A DNA stretch of 64,000 nucleotides from Coriaria nepalensis (lineage: Eukaryota; Streptophyta; Magnoliopsida; Cucurbitales; Coriariaceae). Below, one piece after another: positions 36,648 to 49,519 of the stretch (within the stretch, counting starts at the first letter, position 1; each line of letters opens with the position of its first letter). The notes under the pieces are model-generated. The model searched no databases and was not told the DNA's origin. It saw nothing but the letters and a program-made list of their open reading frames with translations. Position numbers and translations under genes: made by a program. The DNA lies in contig CP114483.1 in the NCBI GenBank assembly GCA_027186245.1, positions 1,126,001-1,190,000 of the forward strand, given 5' to 3'.

Positions 36648-38094
36648 GGCTCAGAAATATTCCACTTCTCCACCATTCAGTGAAATTTCTGCGAAAGAAA
36701 AGGAAAGAGAAGAAGAATGAGAGAAGACTAAGACTATCTCCGATTCGGTTCACTCTCCGGCTCAGGTTCAGGTTCTGATGAAGAATGTAAAATCTTCGTT
36801 CAATTTTTTGAATTCTAATGTATTGATATCTAAACCACGTGGCTTGCTTTAATTGGTTCATACGTAAGAGCAGGAGATGACTGGATCCTTCGAGGTGAAG
36901 GATCCGAGACAATGCCGATAAATAAGGTTTGGGTTTTGATCTGCCAAATCCAGTAACTTTTGGGCCTACTCGTCTGTGGCCCAAACATACAAAGAATTTA
37001 AAGTTAGAATCAAATAAATCTGCTATTAAATTGTATTTCTTTTCCCCAAATCTGTTATTGTATGTTATCTTGAATCGCGAAAAAGAGTAGGGAGATTAAA
37101 TAAAATTATTGATTTTATATTTTTTTTTTACCTAAGAAAATGTCAGATGAGTCAATAATACGAATGATTATTAAATTAATTATTTTATTTAAATTTGATT
37201 TTTATTTAATTTTTCTATTATTATTAGTTCATAAAAAGATTTGGATTACCTTTTGTGGTGCATCTCAAAAGTGACGTATAAAGCTTAGTTATTTATAGAC
37301 CATATAATAAAATATATATATATATATATATCATATGATTTATTAATAAAATTAACTAATTAATTAATAATAATGATAGTTGATATTATTATTTGTCCCT
37401 TCCCATGTTTGCCACCCTTTATTCTTATATAAAAGGTAGTATAATAAAATATTAAATTATTAAAAAATATATCATATTATTTAAATAAATTTATAAATTT
37501 TATAATATTCTATTGATTCCTCTTTAATTACCTTTTTCATTTACCAAATTAATATTTATAATTTCCTTTTTCCCAAATAAAATCGAAGTTATTAGTTTCA
37601 TATCAAGATGACGTCATCATCATGAATAATATTATAATAACATAGTTTGCACTTGATATTCATTTATTGTTATATATATGGATTGCTGGATTAAGAATAT
37701 AATTAATTATTTATTATTGGAAATAAAATACACTTCATTAATAATAACAATATTCATAAACTACTAACTACTAACTACTGTTTCAAGCAATTAGCCTCGG
37801 AACCACAAGTACAATAAGATAGACAAACCCTAACTGTACATAATCAGCTTAGACATACTATCTATTCCTACTGAATAATAAACGAGAAGGACAATAAGGA
37901 ATCGCTTACACAAATATATATCCACATGATAAAATCAAGCAGTACTATTCCGACTGATGGAAGTATATAATCGATCTTTCTCCTCTATTTTACCCTGTCG
38001 TTCTGCATCCGGCAATGATGGAAGTGTATAATTTTCTACGTAATCCTTGAATATCACATACCTTGATAAACGCCCAATATCACTCTTTACTAAC
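36648..38094. other. Intergenic; VPS37 promoter and AT-rich DNA
   Basis: The first 330 bp are the 5' flank of the VPS37 relic; open frames there are leader sequence. From 37080 to 38060 the DNA is AT-rich with a TA tract (37310-37331). No gene is seen. Confidence 0.5.
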
Positions 38095-38502
38095 TTATTT
38101 TTCTAGAGTTGTCCATGGATCGTACACTCGTTCGGGAAGAACATTATAGAAAATGCGTGCATTATGATCGTGATGTGGTAATGGTGCCGCAACAGAATTT
38201 GAATCATTGGAGGAGAAGTAGGATGAACTGTTATAATCATCAGCATAAGATTTCTCGCATGGATTGAAAGTACATAACTTTGGTTAAGTGAAAACCCTAT
38301 TACGTTTATTAACATATGAGCAATACTCATGATTAAGGCATAGAATCAAATTCGTCGAGACACGATGATTATCATGATTTTCTTCTTCTTCTTTCACATA
38401 GATCTTTCTTCTTCTTGGATACAAGTGCTGAAGATGTTGATGAACAGAGAGAAAGAATCTTAGAATCTTACTTAGAGAATTAATGCTTCGAGTATAAACC
38501 AA
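38095..38502 (-). pseudogene. Small protein frame (about 134 codons) with one internal stop
   Basis: From ATG 38502 the minus strand reads 72 codons: a basic N-terminal part (LYPRRRKIYVKEEEE) and a Cys-containing stretch (NLILCLNHEYCSYVNKR), then TAA at 38286-38284. Past the stop the same frame stays open for 61 further codons with protein-like composition (KLCTFNPCEKSYADDYNS, HHDHNARIFYNVLPERV, DPWTTLEK) to TAA 38097-38095. I do not recognise the family. Possible readings are a single gene killed by one nonsense change, a short protein followed by chance open sequence, or a sequence error. It lies between the VPS37 relic and the PLATZ gene. Confidence 0.45.
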
Positions 38503-39455
38503 ACCAACTGAAAGAGCTAAATCTAGATGCGAGGAAGGATATTTCGAAAGAAACTTGAGATTCGTGGTTGAAAGCTTTTCATTGAGCCGTAATTTCTAGG
38601 GCTTTTGTAGGGATTATAAATGAGTTTGTATTAGATGTATGCATGCCCATATGTATATATATATATGTATATATAAATTTAGGTTTAAATTAGTAAGCAC
38701 AATTCAAGGCTAATTTTACTCTCTTTTACTTACCCTAAACGTGTTTTTCTTTATAATTAACTTGACTTTTATTTATGATTGTCTAGTAATTGATTTTGAC
38801 TGCTAAATAATATGGAGACTAAATTTTAAATTTAGGAAATATTTTAATTAAAAATATTTTTTTATATTTATTTATAAATGTACGTAAGCCCCTAATTAAA
38901 TGTTTATTTTATGACATCATCAGCAGCACTCGTTGAAGAGGAGAAAACCTTTGACTCCTCACCAAGAGAGAAAACAAAAAAATAATAATAAGAAAAAAGG
39001 CTTCGGACCCGATTATGAATCGACCGTTCAGTCGACGTCACGTGGAATAGAAGGATGCGTGGCTAACATCGTGCCGTTGATTAATAAGTAAGGAGCAGGT
39101 GAGAATAACACCTGATACGTACCCAAGTGGCCGACCTTGCTGCCTACGTGGAAAAGCAACGAAGCTCCAAAAAGTAGCGTAAGAGCCAAAACCCCCCTAC
39201 CAATCCTCTCTCTCTCTCCAAATCTAACGGACATAGTCAATCTCAATCCAACACTTTTAATCTCAACCGTGAAAAGTTTATAAGACTTACCCTCATTATT
39301 CCATTCCCCCCCCCCCCCCCGCAAACCCATAAGCCTTATTTATTATTATTTTTTCTCTTTAGTTGAAAATTCTAAGTTACAGGTCGTCTAAGCTCTCTCT
39401 CCACTCTCCCCTCCCCGTCCCTCCCTCCATCTCTCTCTCTCTCTAGAAACAAAAA
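38503..39455. other. Intergenic region and PLATZ promoter
   Basis: No gene is seen. It contains a C15 homopolymer (39306-39320) and a CT-rich leader (39390-39445) that runs to the PLATZ start codon. Confidence 0.55.
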
Positions 39456-40494
39456 ATGTTGGTGCCTCCGTGGTTAGAGCCATTGCTGAACACAGTGTTC
39501 TTCTCGACGTGTCGGATTCATGGAGATGCGGCTAGGAGTGAATGCAACATGTATTGTCTAGACTGTAACAATGGCGGCGGCGACGCGTTCTGCTTCTATT
39601 GTCGGTCCTCTCGCCACAAAGATCATCGAGTCATTCAGGTCATGAGGGGGGCATTATCGACTTCTTAACCTCGAATGCCGTTTCATGTCCCGACAAAAAA
39701 AAGGTTCTATTTTTTAACTTTTTTCTTTTGTGTGTGTGTTTCTGTGTTTTTGTAGATAAGGAGATCTTCATATCATGATGTGGTGAGGGTGTCAGAAATG
39801 CAGAAGGAGATAGATATCAGTGGGGTTCAGACGTATGTGATTAACGGTGCTAAAGTTATGTTTTTGAATGAGAGGCCGCAACCTAAATCTGGCGGCGGCG
39901 GCAGCGGTGGTGGAAAAGGAGTTTCTTCTCACATTTGTGAAATCTGTGGGAGGAATCTTCTTGACCCAGTTCGGTTCTGTTCGCTTGGTTGTAAGGTTAA
40001 TAATTAATTTATTGTTTTTATTATTTAATTATTTATATTTTTTGGGTAAGCAATTATTTCAATCACAATTTTATTCTTCTCATCATTTGCATTATTATTC
40101 TACATTAATTCGTCATAAATAATTGATCACCCAACTAATCAATTCACGCACACGACCATTATATGATCCACCATTACTGATCATTACCATCCAACTTTCT
40201 TAACCAATCCATAATATCTGCACATTGTACTGGTTTTAGCTCGTAGGAACAAGGAGAAATGGAGATCCAGGCTTTGTGCTCGAGAAAATTAACGAGAAGA
40301 AGAATGAGAATAGGAAAACGATAGAGATGAGAAAAGAAGGGAAAAGTAGTAGTAGTAGTACGAGCACAACAAGGGAGGAATTATTACAAGCACAACATGA
40401 AGAACAAGGCATTTACCCACCATTAACGCCATCTCCTCCTTCTAATGCAAGAAGAAGAAAAGGCAATCCACAAAGGGCGCCTCTTGGATCATAA
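39456..40494 (+). CDS. PLATZ zinc-binding transcription factor
   Basis: Plant-specific zinc-dependent DNA-binding protein; members bind A/T-rich DNA and often repress transcription. Three exons, 39456-39638, 39756-39995 and 40240-40494, with phase-0 junctions give 225 aa. The N-terminus [13 protein letters not shown] is the family signature. It is followed by the B-box-like metal-binding region ([36 protein letters not shown]), then [14 protein letters not shown] and the second cysteine cluster ([22 protein letters not shown]). A Gly/Ser linker interrupts the middle, and the tail is basic with a Ser run and a PPLTPSPPS motif. Length fits the family. The start is the only ATG in frame; the leader is CT-rich. 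No defects are seen. Confidence 0.95.
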
Positions 40495-41560
40495 TAATTA
40501 CATACAAATTATTCCCACATAGATTTATTTCTTTATTTCTTTTTTCTTTTAATTATCATATTTATTTATAACCACTAAGCATACTTTAGGGGTCCTTGTC
40601 TATGAAAATATGGGGCACCCATTGGTGGTTTAGGGTGGGGTGTCCTAAAGAAACAAAACCCAAAGGAAGAGAACCTTATTATGTATATATATATATAAGA
40701 AAGCTTAGAGAGGTCTCTCCTTTTGGGGTTTGGGTCCCATGCAAGCAAAAGAAATTCTCTCTTGTGAAGAATCAATAATGCGCAATAAAATATATTTATA
40801 TATAAATAAAGAAACTTGTACATGTTTTAGAATCTTTTCTAGATATATAAAAAGGAAACTTATTGACTGAAAGATTTCAATCAAAAAAGCTAGTCTTTTT
40901 GTAGCTTCTTTTCATGGCTTTTAAGGGACCACACTGAAACACATGGACCGTTTACAATTTGCATTATATCTTGCTTATCTTATTAATTAAGGGCACCGTT
41001 ATATTGTACGCTATTTTTTTTGCCTTTACATATTCGATTTTATTAATGATAATAGAGGGTCTGATTTGATTTAAAAATTTAAAAATAATATAATATAATA
41101 TAATATAATATAAAAATTTATTAAATTATGAAGAAAGTAAATTAGATCATTCCATATTTATTAAGAAAATTAAAGGGTCAATTTTAATACTGAAATAAAA
41201 CAGTGACCCACATTTAATGATATTTCCGAATCCCTTAGCGTATGCAATGGGGTAATCCATCACTTTCGTACGGTAACGTTTTATTTTTTTTGAAATTAAT
41301 TATCATTATTTAATGACGTTTGCATATTAATTATTGAATTTGCTGGTTAATGGTCTAATTTCATCAGGGAGTATATACATATACATATGTATGTATACAC
41401 ACGTCTCTTTGATCATGGACACTATAGAATCTCCTTCTGGATTCACTTGATATTTACCAAACTTACCAGTCACCCCACTTGAACCAATATCTGATCTCTA
41501 ACGTACACCGCAAATTCCAACCCCATCTCAAAAAGCTTTGATCTTCGTTCTATCCCAATC
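40495..41560. other. Intergenic region
   Basis: Contains the 3' flank of the PLATZ gene, a TA tract (40681-40696), a (TAATA)n pentamer repeat (41088-41113) and AT-rich DNA. No gene is supported. Confidence 0.5.
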
Positions 41561-41670
41561 ATGGTGGCCAAATTTCTCACCCTGGATCTCAAACTCCACT
41601 ACACTTGCGCCCTGTTTGACCTAGCCCCAAATGGACTACTCACCTTCGCTTCCTCACCATCCCTCCTAAA

Positions 41671-42745
41671 ATGCCGTCTACTACAACACCCAAATTTCCA
41701 CCACTTAGAAAATGGTCGGTACTCCAATCCGACGGTTTCGAACTGGATCCCACACTTATCAATGATGATCTCAAACCAACAACGTTGGATCAACGGACGT
41801 TTTCCGGATGGGATATGGCGAGTCTTTGGGTCGGACTTGTCGTGGGGGTCCCAACTTACTATCTAGCCGGTAGTCTATTCGATCTTGGTATGGCTTGGTG
41901 GCAAGGAATTTAGACGGTTGTTGTTGCAAACTTGATTCTACTACTCCTGTTAGTACTTACGGGCCATCCCAGAGCAAAATACGGGATTTCTTTCCCCGGT
42001 TTGGATGATAGGACAAACCCGGGATCCTAGTGACCGGGAGGACAAACCTCATTCGTGAGGTAATAATCGAGGTTCAAACATGCCGACCAGGTCAGGTTGG
42101 CGCTTGAGCACATGATCCGGTTTGTCCTAAAGGTCCAACTTGGATGCTGTGGGAATGGGTGAGCTGACCAGGTTGGATCGGATTATTGTGTTGCGCTATA
42201 ACCGGAAGGGAGTTAAATAGATAAGAACTCTATGACGTTAGTAGTGGAGAGCAAATCCATATTTGTGTCGGGGTATATTAAGAGAAATGGCAGAGGGTAC
42301 TATGCCACTAGGAGTGTACAGAGAAAGCCACGCGTAAGGACATGGCCAGGGTAGTCCTCACAACGGGTAGTATAAATATTAAACTCTAAATAGGTTTATT
42401 CATGATTAAGACTCTTATCTCTCTCAGAACAACTTTTCTTCTAAAAAGGCTAACTTAGACATCGGGAAAGAGGGGTACCGAATACAACCGTGACCTACCC
42501 TTCATTTTATATGCAGGGGAGGAGCTCCAGCCGAGGAACATACTGTTGCTGCCTGGGCCAAATTTGAGCATCAACACTAGTATTGGGGAGGGTACAATTT
42601 GGCAGCAATTGGAGATCTTGTCTGTGATTCCTGAGTTTTATCTACAATTTCTGAAAGTTTAGTGGTCATTTATAATAATAATGCTTGGTTTTTCAGCTTC
42701 TTCACACCTGGTTTAGTCTATTGGGTCTTATCATACTTGTTCTGA
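41671..42745 (+). pseudogene. NCS1 nucleobase transporter (PLUTO-like) pseudogene
   Basis: PLUTO is the plastid uracil/nucleobase importer of the NCS1 family. The N-terminal part is clear: [20 protein letters not shown], then [19 protein letters not shown] and GMAWWQGI (41671-41910). A TAG stop follows, and the same frame continues with VVVANLILLLLLVLTGHP and YGISFP. It then passes directly to C-terminal sequence (about 42000-42030 and 42577-42745: YWGGYNLAAIGDLV, then LVVIYNNNAWFFSFFTPGLV and a terminal TGA). Most of the transporter core (about 350 residues) is deleted, and a solo LTR splits the C-terminal piece. Sequence upstream of 41671 (from about 41561) may be the transit peptide in another frame. 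The locus is non-functional. Identification is from recalled PLUTO sequence. Confidence 0.85.
42031..42576 (+). mobile_element. Solo LTR (546 bp) in the transporter pseudogene, CTAG duplication
   Basis: Begins TGACCGGG and ends GAGCATCAACA, with the TG...CA ends of an LTR. It is flanked by CTAG on both sides (42027-42030 and 42577-42580). The right terminus resembles LTR ends that precede the TGGCGCCG-type primer site of plant Ty3/gypsy elements. A TATA-like AGTATAAATATT lies at about 42369. Reading the flanks across the insertion keeps the transporter C-terminal frame, which fixes both ends. A 4-bp duplication is a little short for gypsy (usually 5), so one end could be off by a base. Confidence 0.72.
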
Positions 42746-45228
42746 AAGGAAACCAAGTCTTCTTCTTCTTCTTCTGCCATAGACCCTTTCTTACCCATCA
42801 CAGAGATCATGATAATAAACACTTTCTCCTCTCTTTCTCTTAATTGAAATGTACTGATTCCGCAATAAAAATATCAATTATCGTTTGTACGCATATTTTG
42901 ATCTTCTTTTTTGGGCCCCACAAAAATAAAATGAAAAACGTCCCTTCAGATATTTTCAATAAGCCCAATTCCTCCATAATTAAATGGGCCGCCCAACCTT
43001 CGAATAGTATGGACTGGGCTAAGTAACAGTAAATTTCTTTCAATGGCTAAGATATAATTAAAATTTTTGTATGAATGATATATCAATTCGTCTTATATTA
43101 AATATAATTAAATATAATTATAAAATGTCTATCTATTAGCTTGCTGTCACATTTGTCTAGACATGAAGAAGGACAACTTGTACTTCACTGTATATACAAT
43201 GTTCGTGTTTTCTAATGTTTTATGTCCTTAGAATCTGACAGAGAGACGAACACTAATAATTAGTGAAGATGAACTTGATTAACATTAAAATTGAAATATA
43301 AATCACATTAATTTCCTCGTAGACTTTCTGCTTTTGTCATACAATATATTACTTAACGACTTAGATTAAGTACTTAATGATTTGAGTTGACTGGTTATAT
43401 GAGATTGTTATATATGGTAAAATTTTGGCCTGAGAAAAAAAAAATGATAGATAGAGGGGTGATATTAGAATATAAGGTTGGTGACGTGGATGCATGTCAT
43501 GGCTTGAATATAATAATGTCTAGATGACCTGGACCTAATTAAATTATTAAAGGATGAAAAATACATGCATTGTATTCGGAACAAAATAACATAACTTGGC
43601 ACTGTTTGACCTTCGTCCAGCTTGGCATGCACTAAACTAATTATAAACACAAACGACGTAGTGAACCCAACAGGGTTACTGTTTGTTATCATGGTCCACT
43701 GTTTGACTTGGGAGCTACTCGTGCTTCAAATCGAATACACAATAGATTTCAAAATCCAGAGTCAACTGGTCAGATAAAATACATTCAATAATATATGTAT
43801 ATGTACGTATTAAAAGAATTTGTATGTTTATAGTGTATGATTATATTATATCATATATTAATAATGTTAAACACTATATCATGTGATATATGAAAAAATG
43901 AAATGAATCAAAGTTAGTATATGTTTTTTTCCTTTTGAAGAAGTAAAATTATATTGTTATTTTTGCTAACAGCTTTACTTAGTCGTTAATTATATAAATG
44001 CAACTTGGCACGTGGCAGATATACAGTCCATGAAACTTGCCACATGCCTTTCATTATTTCATTGCGAGTCAAACTTACCCAATTAACATATGGATTAATA
44101 TATAAGAACAGAAGTTTATAGCTTCGTGAATATTGTGTTTACTATACAACTCTTGCTTATGCGTACATGGATTGTAATAGTACATAGTGGTTGATCTTAA
44201 TTCTTACGTGGATTGTAGTAGTACGTTTATTGTTCACTGGCTTCGATGTGAAGCACATTGCACATATATTGATATACATACACACACGTGCGTTTAATTC
44301 CTTGATCTACAGGCCAGCTCAGACTGTGTTCTATCTCTATGTTTTATTGGTGTTTAATGCTATATACCTTAATTTCATCGAATCCATATATATTAATCAT
44401 TTAATGTTCAATTATTTACCAAGCCATAGTTAATTAATGAAAAATTCAGAAAAGTTGACCAATATTATTACTATCAAATTTTCATTCCAATTCCAATATC
44501 AATTGCGAATAAAAATATTAGTATTAGGTTTACATGGACTTTCATTTTTAGAACAATTACGACATGATACAAGACGAAAAGCTGTGACAAGCACCTATGT
44601 AATGCACACGTCCTAGATGTAAGAAGACTTTTAACTTTCCGAAAAGAGTTAGAGGTGCCAGGCTTTTTGACCAATGATATCTCTATATCCAACAATCAAC
44701 TTATCATTCTTTAGTTAGTCAAAAAAGGCGAGAAGAGTAACTAATTATTACACATGTAACAATGTTTGGATTCTCACAATTCTACATCTTATGAAACAAG
44801 CGGTCATAAGCAACATACCGTTAATGCATGACCCCCAACCCTAGATGTATAGAGCTTGACGATGATCACATCACATGCGTTAGATTACAGGCTTGCAGGA
44901 AAGTGGACAAAGCTCCATTCATTTTCTTATTCTTTAGTCTGTTTCTGTCCTTTTTTTGTTGTTGTTAATTTTCTCTACAAAAACAGATTTTGTCAACGTT
45001 CTTCAATTCGAGGAATCCACCTTTTAGATTGACAAAACCAAAACTAAAGACCCAGTTTTTTTTTTCTCCTAAAACTCGACACCGTGTCGTTTCTCCCCTC
45101 CTCTCGACCTCTATATATATGGATAGGGTGCAGTCCCATACTTTCTAAATCACCCTAAGAAATTCTAAATACTAACCATTTTCATCCTCCTCCTCCTCTT
45201 CTTCTAAACTAGAAGTTCTGAAGAAACT
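42746..45228. other. Intergenic region upstream of the dioxygenase gene
   Basis: AT-rich, with several TATA-like runs and E-box/CACGTG-like sites (for example near 44285 and 44010), but no reading frame with domain support. The last 120 bp is the promoter and leader of the GIM2-like gene. Confidence 0.5.
45111..45121 (+). promoter_or_regulatory. TATA box of the GIM2-like gene
   Basis: CTATATATATG lies 109 bp upstream of the ATG at 45229, after a C/T-rich stretch. The spacing fits a transcription start at about 45145 and a leader of about 85 nt rich in TCC/TTC repeats. Confidence 0.6.
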
Positions 45229-47457
45229 ATGTCGCCTACAATGGCAAATAGTACAACTAGTCCTACTACGACAACAGCAGCTGCAGATAATCAAAACGGT
45301 TCACTATTTCAGAAAGGAGTGAAGCATCTGTATGAAAATGGAATAAGCAAAGTTCCGACCAAGTATATATTGCCGGACACTGATCGTCCAAATTATACAA
45401 ACCAAACAGATTCCGACAAGCCTTATATCGATTTACCGATCATTGATTTTGCAGAATTGCAAGGTCCTAACAGGCCTCGAGTCCTCAAATCCCTTGCTCA
45501 TGCTTGCGAACACTACGGCTTCTTTCAGGTACTGAGCCTGATCCCCTCCAAATGTTTTAAATATTTTTTTATTAATTTGAATTTGGGTTGATTGATCAGA
45601 CTGTTAATTGAAATTATGAGTACAGTTGGCGAATCATGGGATTGGAGAAGATGTTATTAGTAGTATGATTGAAGGGAGCAAGAGGTTCTTTGAGCTGCCT
45701 TTTGAGGAAAGAGCCAAGTACATGAGCGCAGAAATGCACGCACCAGTTCGCTATGGAACGAGCTTCAACCAAAAGAAAGATAATGTGTTTTGTTGGAGGG
45801 ACTTTTTGAAGCTCGTGTGCCATCCCTTACCTGATCTTCTGCCTTATTGGCCTTCGTCTCCCGTTGATATGAGGTAAGTAATTTCTATAATATTTGTGAA
45901 CATCAATATTAATTAATGATTAATTTGTGAACCACTAATTAGATGATACGTGGTGATTCCATCTACGTGCTCTTCGAATTGATACTCGGGTGAGGATTAG
46001 GTTTCATTTGATGATCAGTATGAGCCACTAAGTTTTTTTTTTGTTTTTTTATTTTATTTATTTTTTATATTTTTATTAATTTTATTTTATATCTTAAATA
46101 AAAAAAGTTAATATTTTTTTTATATTAAAATATGGTAAATAAATAAATTTTAACTAATTTATTACGATTTATTAAAATATTTTTTATTAATAATTTAATA
46201 TTATTTCAATTAAAATTATTGGATATCTTTATTAAAATTTAATGACTATAAATAATACAGATTAACTCATTTTATATAAAATAAAAGATTATCCCAATAA
46301 TTTCAAAGGATGGAAGATAGACCATATAAGATTAATGAAAAAAATGACAAACTTAAGAAATTAGTTGGTCTGAAAGTGACGTGGCTAACCTCCTAATCTT
46401 TGGACGTGAGTTTGATAAATCCTGGGTGGATAAGGACATCAAGGATCTTGGCTGAGTCCAATCCCATGACCAGGGACGGAGCCGAAGAAGGGGTGAGAGC
46501 ATTGCCAAAAATTAATATTTTGATCTAAGATTATTAAAATTTTATATTGAAATCCTTAAACTTAAAATTAAAATCTATTTTTACTTGCCCTAAACGATGA
46601 TTATAATCCAGTAATTGTTTTTTATAAGATACATGTCAACCTTCTCTTACTAGTTTATTTCTTGATTTTTAAGATATATAAATGAAATAGAGTGTTGAAT
46701 TTCATTTGTTAATTAAACTTATTATTCATAATTTGTTTTATGAGTAACCAGGAAATTTGCTTCTACTTACGCAAAGGAAACCAGAAGCCTGTTTATAATG
46801 CTAGCGGGGGCCGTCCTTGAGAGCTTATTATTAGGAGTTGACGTGGTAGAGAATGATTACAAGAACATGAAACAAGAAGAAGAAGACGAAGTAATGAGTA
46901 AAGAATTCGAAGATGGAAGCCAACTAATGGTAGTGAATTGCTTCCCTCCTTGTCCTGAACCTGAGGTCACACTTGGGATGCCACCTCACTCCGACTATGG
47001 CCTCCTTACTCTCCTTCTCCAAGACAATGTTGAGGGCCTCCAAGTCAACTTCCAGGACCAGTGGGTCACTGTTCAACCCTTGCCCAATTCCTTCGTAGTC
47101 AACGTCGGCGATCATCTCGAGGTCCGTAGCGTACGTTGACCTTAATCCATATGTTATGCATGACTCATCATTTAGCTAGCAATTCATGATTGATTTTGGT
47201 TTTGTGTGTGGCAGATACTTAGCAATGGGAAGTACAAAAGTGTGTTACATAGGGTTATTGTGAATTCGTATAAATCAAGGATTTCAGTAGCAACTTTGCA
47301 TAGTCTTCCGTTCGAATCCACTGTTCGGCCTTGGGCAAAGCTCATCAATGAAGACAATCCAAGGCGTTTTTACGACACTGATTTTGCTACCTTTCTTGCC
47401 TACGCTTCATCCCGTGAGCCAAAGAGAAAGAATTTCTTAGAGTCTAGAAGAATATAA
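45229..47457 (+). CDS. 2-oxoglutarate/Fe(II) dioxygenase, GIM2 (At2g36690)-like
   Basis: A cytosolic 2OG-dependent oxygenase. The closest recalled relative is Arabidopsis GIM2, reported to influence GA/ABA balance during germination; the true substrate is not known. Four exons: 45229-45528, 45626-45873, 46752-47121 and 47215-47457, giving 386 aa with all phases matching. The DIOX_N domain includes LPIIDFAELQGPNR and ACEHYGFFQ. The active site is complete: iron ligands His262 and Asp264 (PPHSDYG) and His318 (SVLHRV), and the 2OG-binding Arg328-x-Ser330 (SRIS). The signature APVRYGTSFNQKKDNVFCWR and the ending EPKRKNFLESRRI match the GIM2 branch. Intron 2 is long (878 bp) and AT-rich. A charged insert (KQEEEDEVMSKE) precedes the core. 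The ATG choice is the first in frame after the leader. Confidence 0.94.
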
Positions 47458-49519
47458 AATTGATATATAGTTTTTGAATTGATCCAAGTTATATACATAC
47501 ATATAACATGTACGTGCGTTGACTTTCTTGCATTAATCATCATTATGTATTATAAATATGAGATCTATACTTGTTTTTTTGTTGTTGTGAGAGTCAACGG
47601 AGCATGTAAGCTTTAATAAGAATATTTGATCATGAAAACACTAATTAATTCTATATAGTAAATTTAACTCGTCACCTCTCTCTCTCATGTCCCCTCCCAC
47701 TCTCATTATTTTGTTTCTCTAACCAAAAAACAAAAATTAAATTAAAAGCTATACCTGCTGCAGGCATTATTGGTGGACAGGCTGGAATATATAATTTGCA
47801 AAACTTTCTATTTAATCATAAATAATAAGTTATTAATAATACTAACTCTATGATAGATGTTAAGCTCACTGGGAAATGAATCTAAGTTATCTAATGACAC
47901 AGAGTATTAATGGTTACACAAATTTAATGTCATTTAAATGGTCGTAAATTAAGTTTCGTGAATCGGTAAGAAGAGTCTCATATTATTTAAAGTAATTAAG
48001 TTAATATTATTTTAAATCATTTGACACACTCTTATAAAATCTATCTCAGGTGCATACTCGTAAGTTGCACGTAAAGTAAAACGTGTAAATGACGTTTAAC
48101 CTATTTCGAAACTTGTAACGATTCAAACGTAAGTTTGAAGAGGTAGTTAAGAGAAGAGAAACCATGATTGCTTTGGTAATGAATTACGGTTTGATGGGTT
48201 TTGTTAGTTGATCAGTCAGTTCAGTTGAACAAATGTAACAGGATGGACGAAATCGTTGACTATTTCCGCATAACAACTTCCTCTAACTCAGTCACATGCA
48301 TCGTGCATGCATAATCGGACCGTCTTTAATAAATTTACGTCACTTTCCCGCCCTTTTAAACCATTTGATTCCTTAAATGAAGAATAATTAGGAATTTTGT
48401 CTGTAATAGAAGGCGGACACGTGTTTGACTGAAAATTTAGGAATATTAAAGGGAAATGAAAATCAACGAATAAGACTTTAACATTTGAAAACTGATTGAC
48501 GTAAGTTTTGAAATAAATTAGATATATATTTATTTATTAAAATATTGATGAAAACATTTTAGTTACGCGGAAATTCTTGAAGTAATATATATTTTAGTTG
48601 TTTAGTATTTGAAAAATAAGGTTTAGCACATGATCTACGACCACCTTAGTTTTGACTTCAGACCAAAACAAAGACGAGTTGATCTTATTTGAGCAAGTGG
48701 GGCCGGTCTTCCGCTAAAGTTGACTTACCAGAGGATGGCTTGAAGTTAACTTCGGCAGTCTTGCGATTATATTCAGCAACAAGGGGACCCAGAATGCCCA
48801 CTTCTGATATGCAATATCAACGACCTAGCAATCACTTTTGACATTTTCTCATTAATCATTTCAAAACGTCTTGGTGGTAAAAGAAAAAAAGTCCATTCGT
48901 GTAAGGAAATTAACTTGGAAGAGATAGAAGTGAGGGAACATAGAGATATACGTTGGTGTAAGAATCTGTTTATGCCGGTTGATCCTATACGTGTGCGAAT
49001 ATGTTTCAGACTGCAAAGGAAATAAGGGAAGAGAAGGTTAGGGTTATTATCGATATAATCTCCAGCGACGATCAAATTAGGGAGATAAAGTGTAAGATAA
49101 AGGGGTAAGAGGGAATAGTAAATTTAGCTAACAGGAGCTTAACCTTGTGAATGAGAGTGATGAAGTATTTATACTATTTTTTTAAGGGGATAATCTATGT
49201 ACTCTCTACGATCAGGGAGAATGTTCCGATGATCTCTACTGTTACCGGGCACGTTCTCCGCCCTTTTCGGAATATCTTCTTTTTGATGTATTTTCCTCCT
49301 CTGCTTAATCTCTTTCTTTTTAGGGTAGAATCTCATTCTCTCGTTCCAATCCAGCATTTCTTACATCAATGTGTATTTACGAGCGGATGAGCATTTCGAC
49401 CCAGGCCCATTTTCCCATTGGCCCATTGTAAGGAAAAACGTACCAGTAACCAGGTCCATTTATCCGGCCATCGTATTTTATTATTATTATTATCGTTACC
49501 CTTTTTTTTTAAGCAAGAA
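47458..49519. other. Intergenic region; possible decayed repeat at 48.7-49.5 kb
   Basis: From 47458 to 48650 the DNA is AT-rich without features. The part at 48700-49500 has more balanced composition and a TATA-like TATTTATACTAT (about 49167), and looks like an old LTR or promoter fragment, but no TG...CA ends or duplications could be fixed. Confidence 0.4.

Noticed and set aside
36583..36984. 133-codon minus-strand frame before the VPS37 relic
   Set aside because: It covers the leader and promoter of VPS37 in a different frame from the MFKFW exon and shows no family pattern.
48773..49075. 100-codon minus-strand frame
   Set aside because: No domain or homologous motif; the region looks like decayed repeat or LTR sequence.
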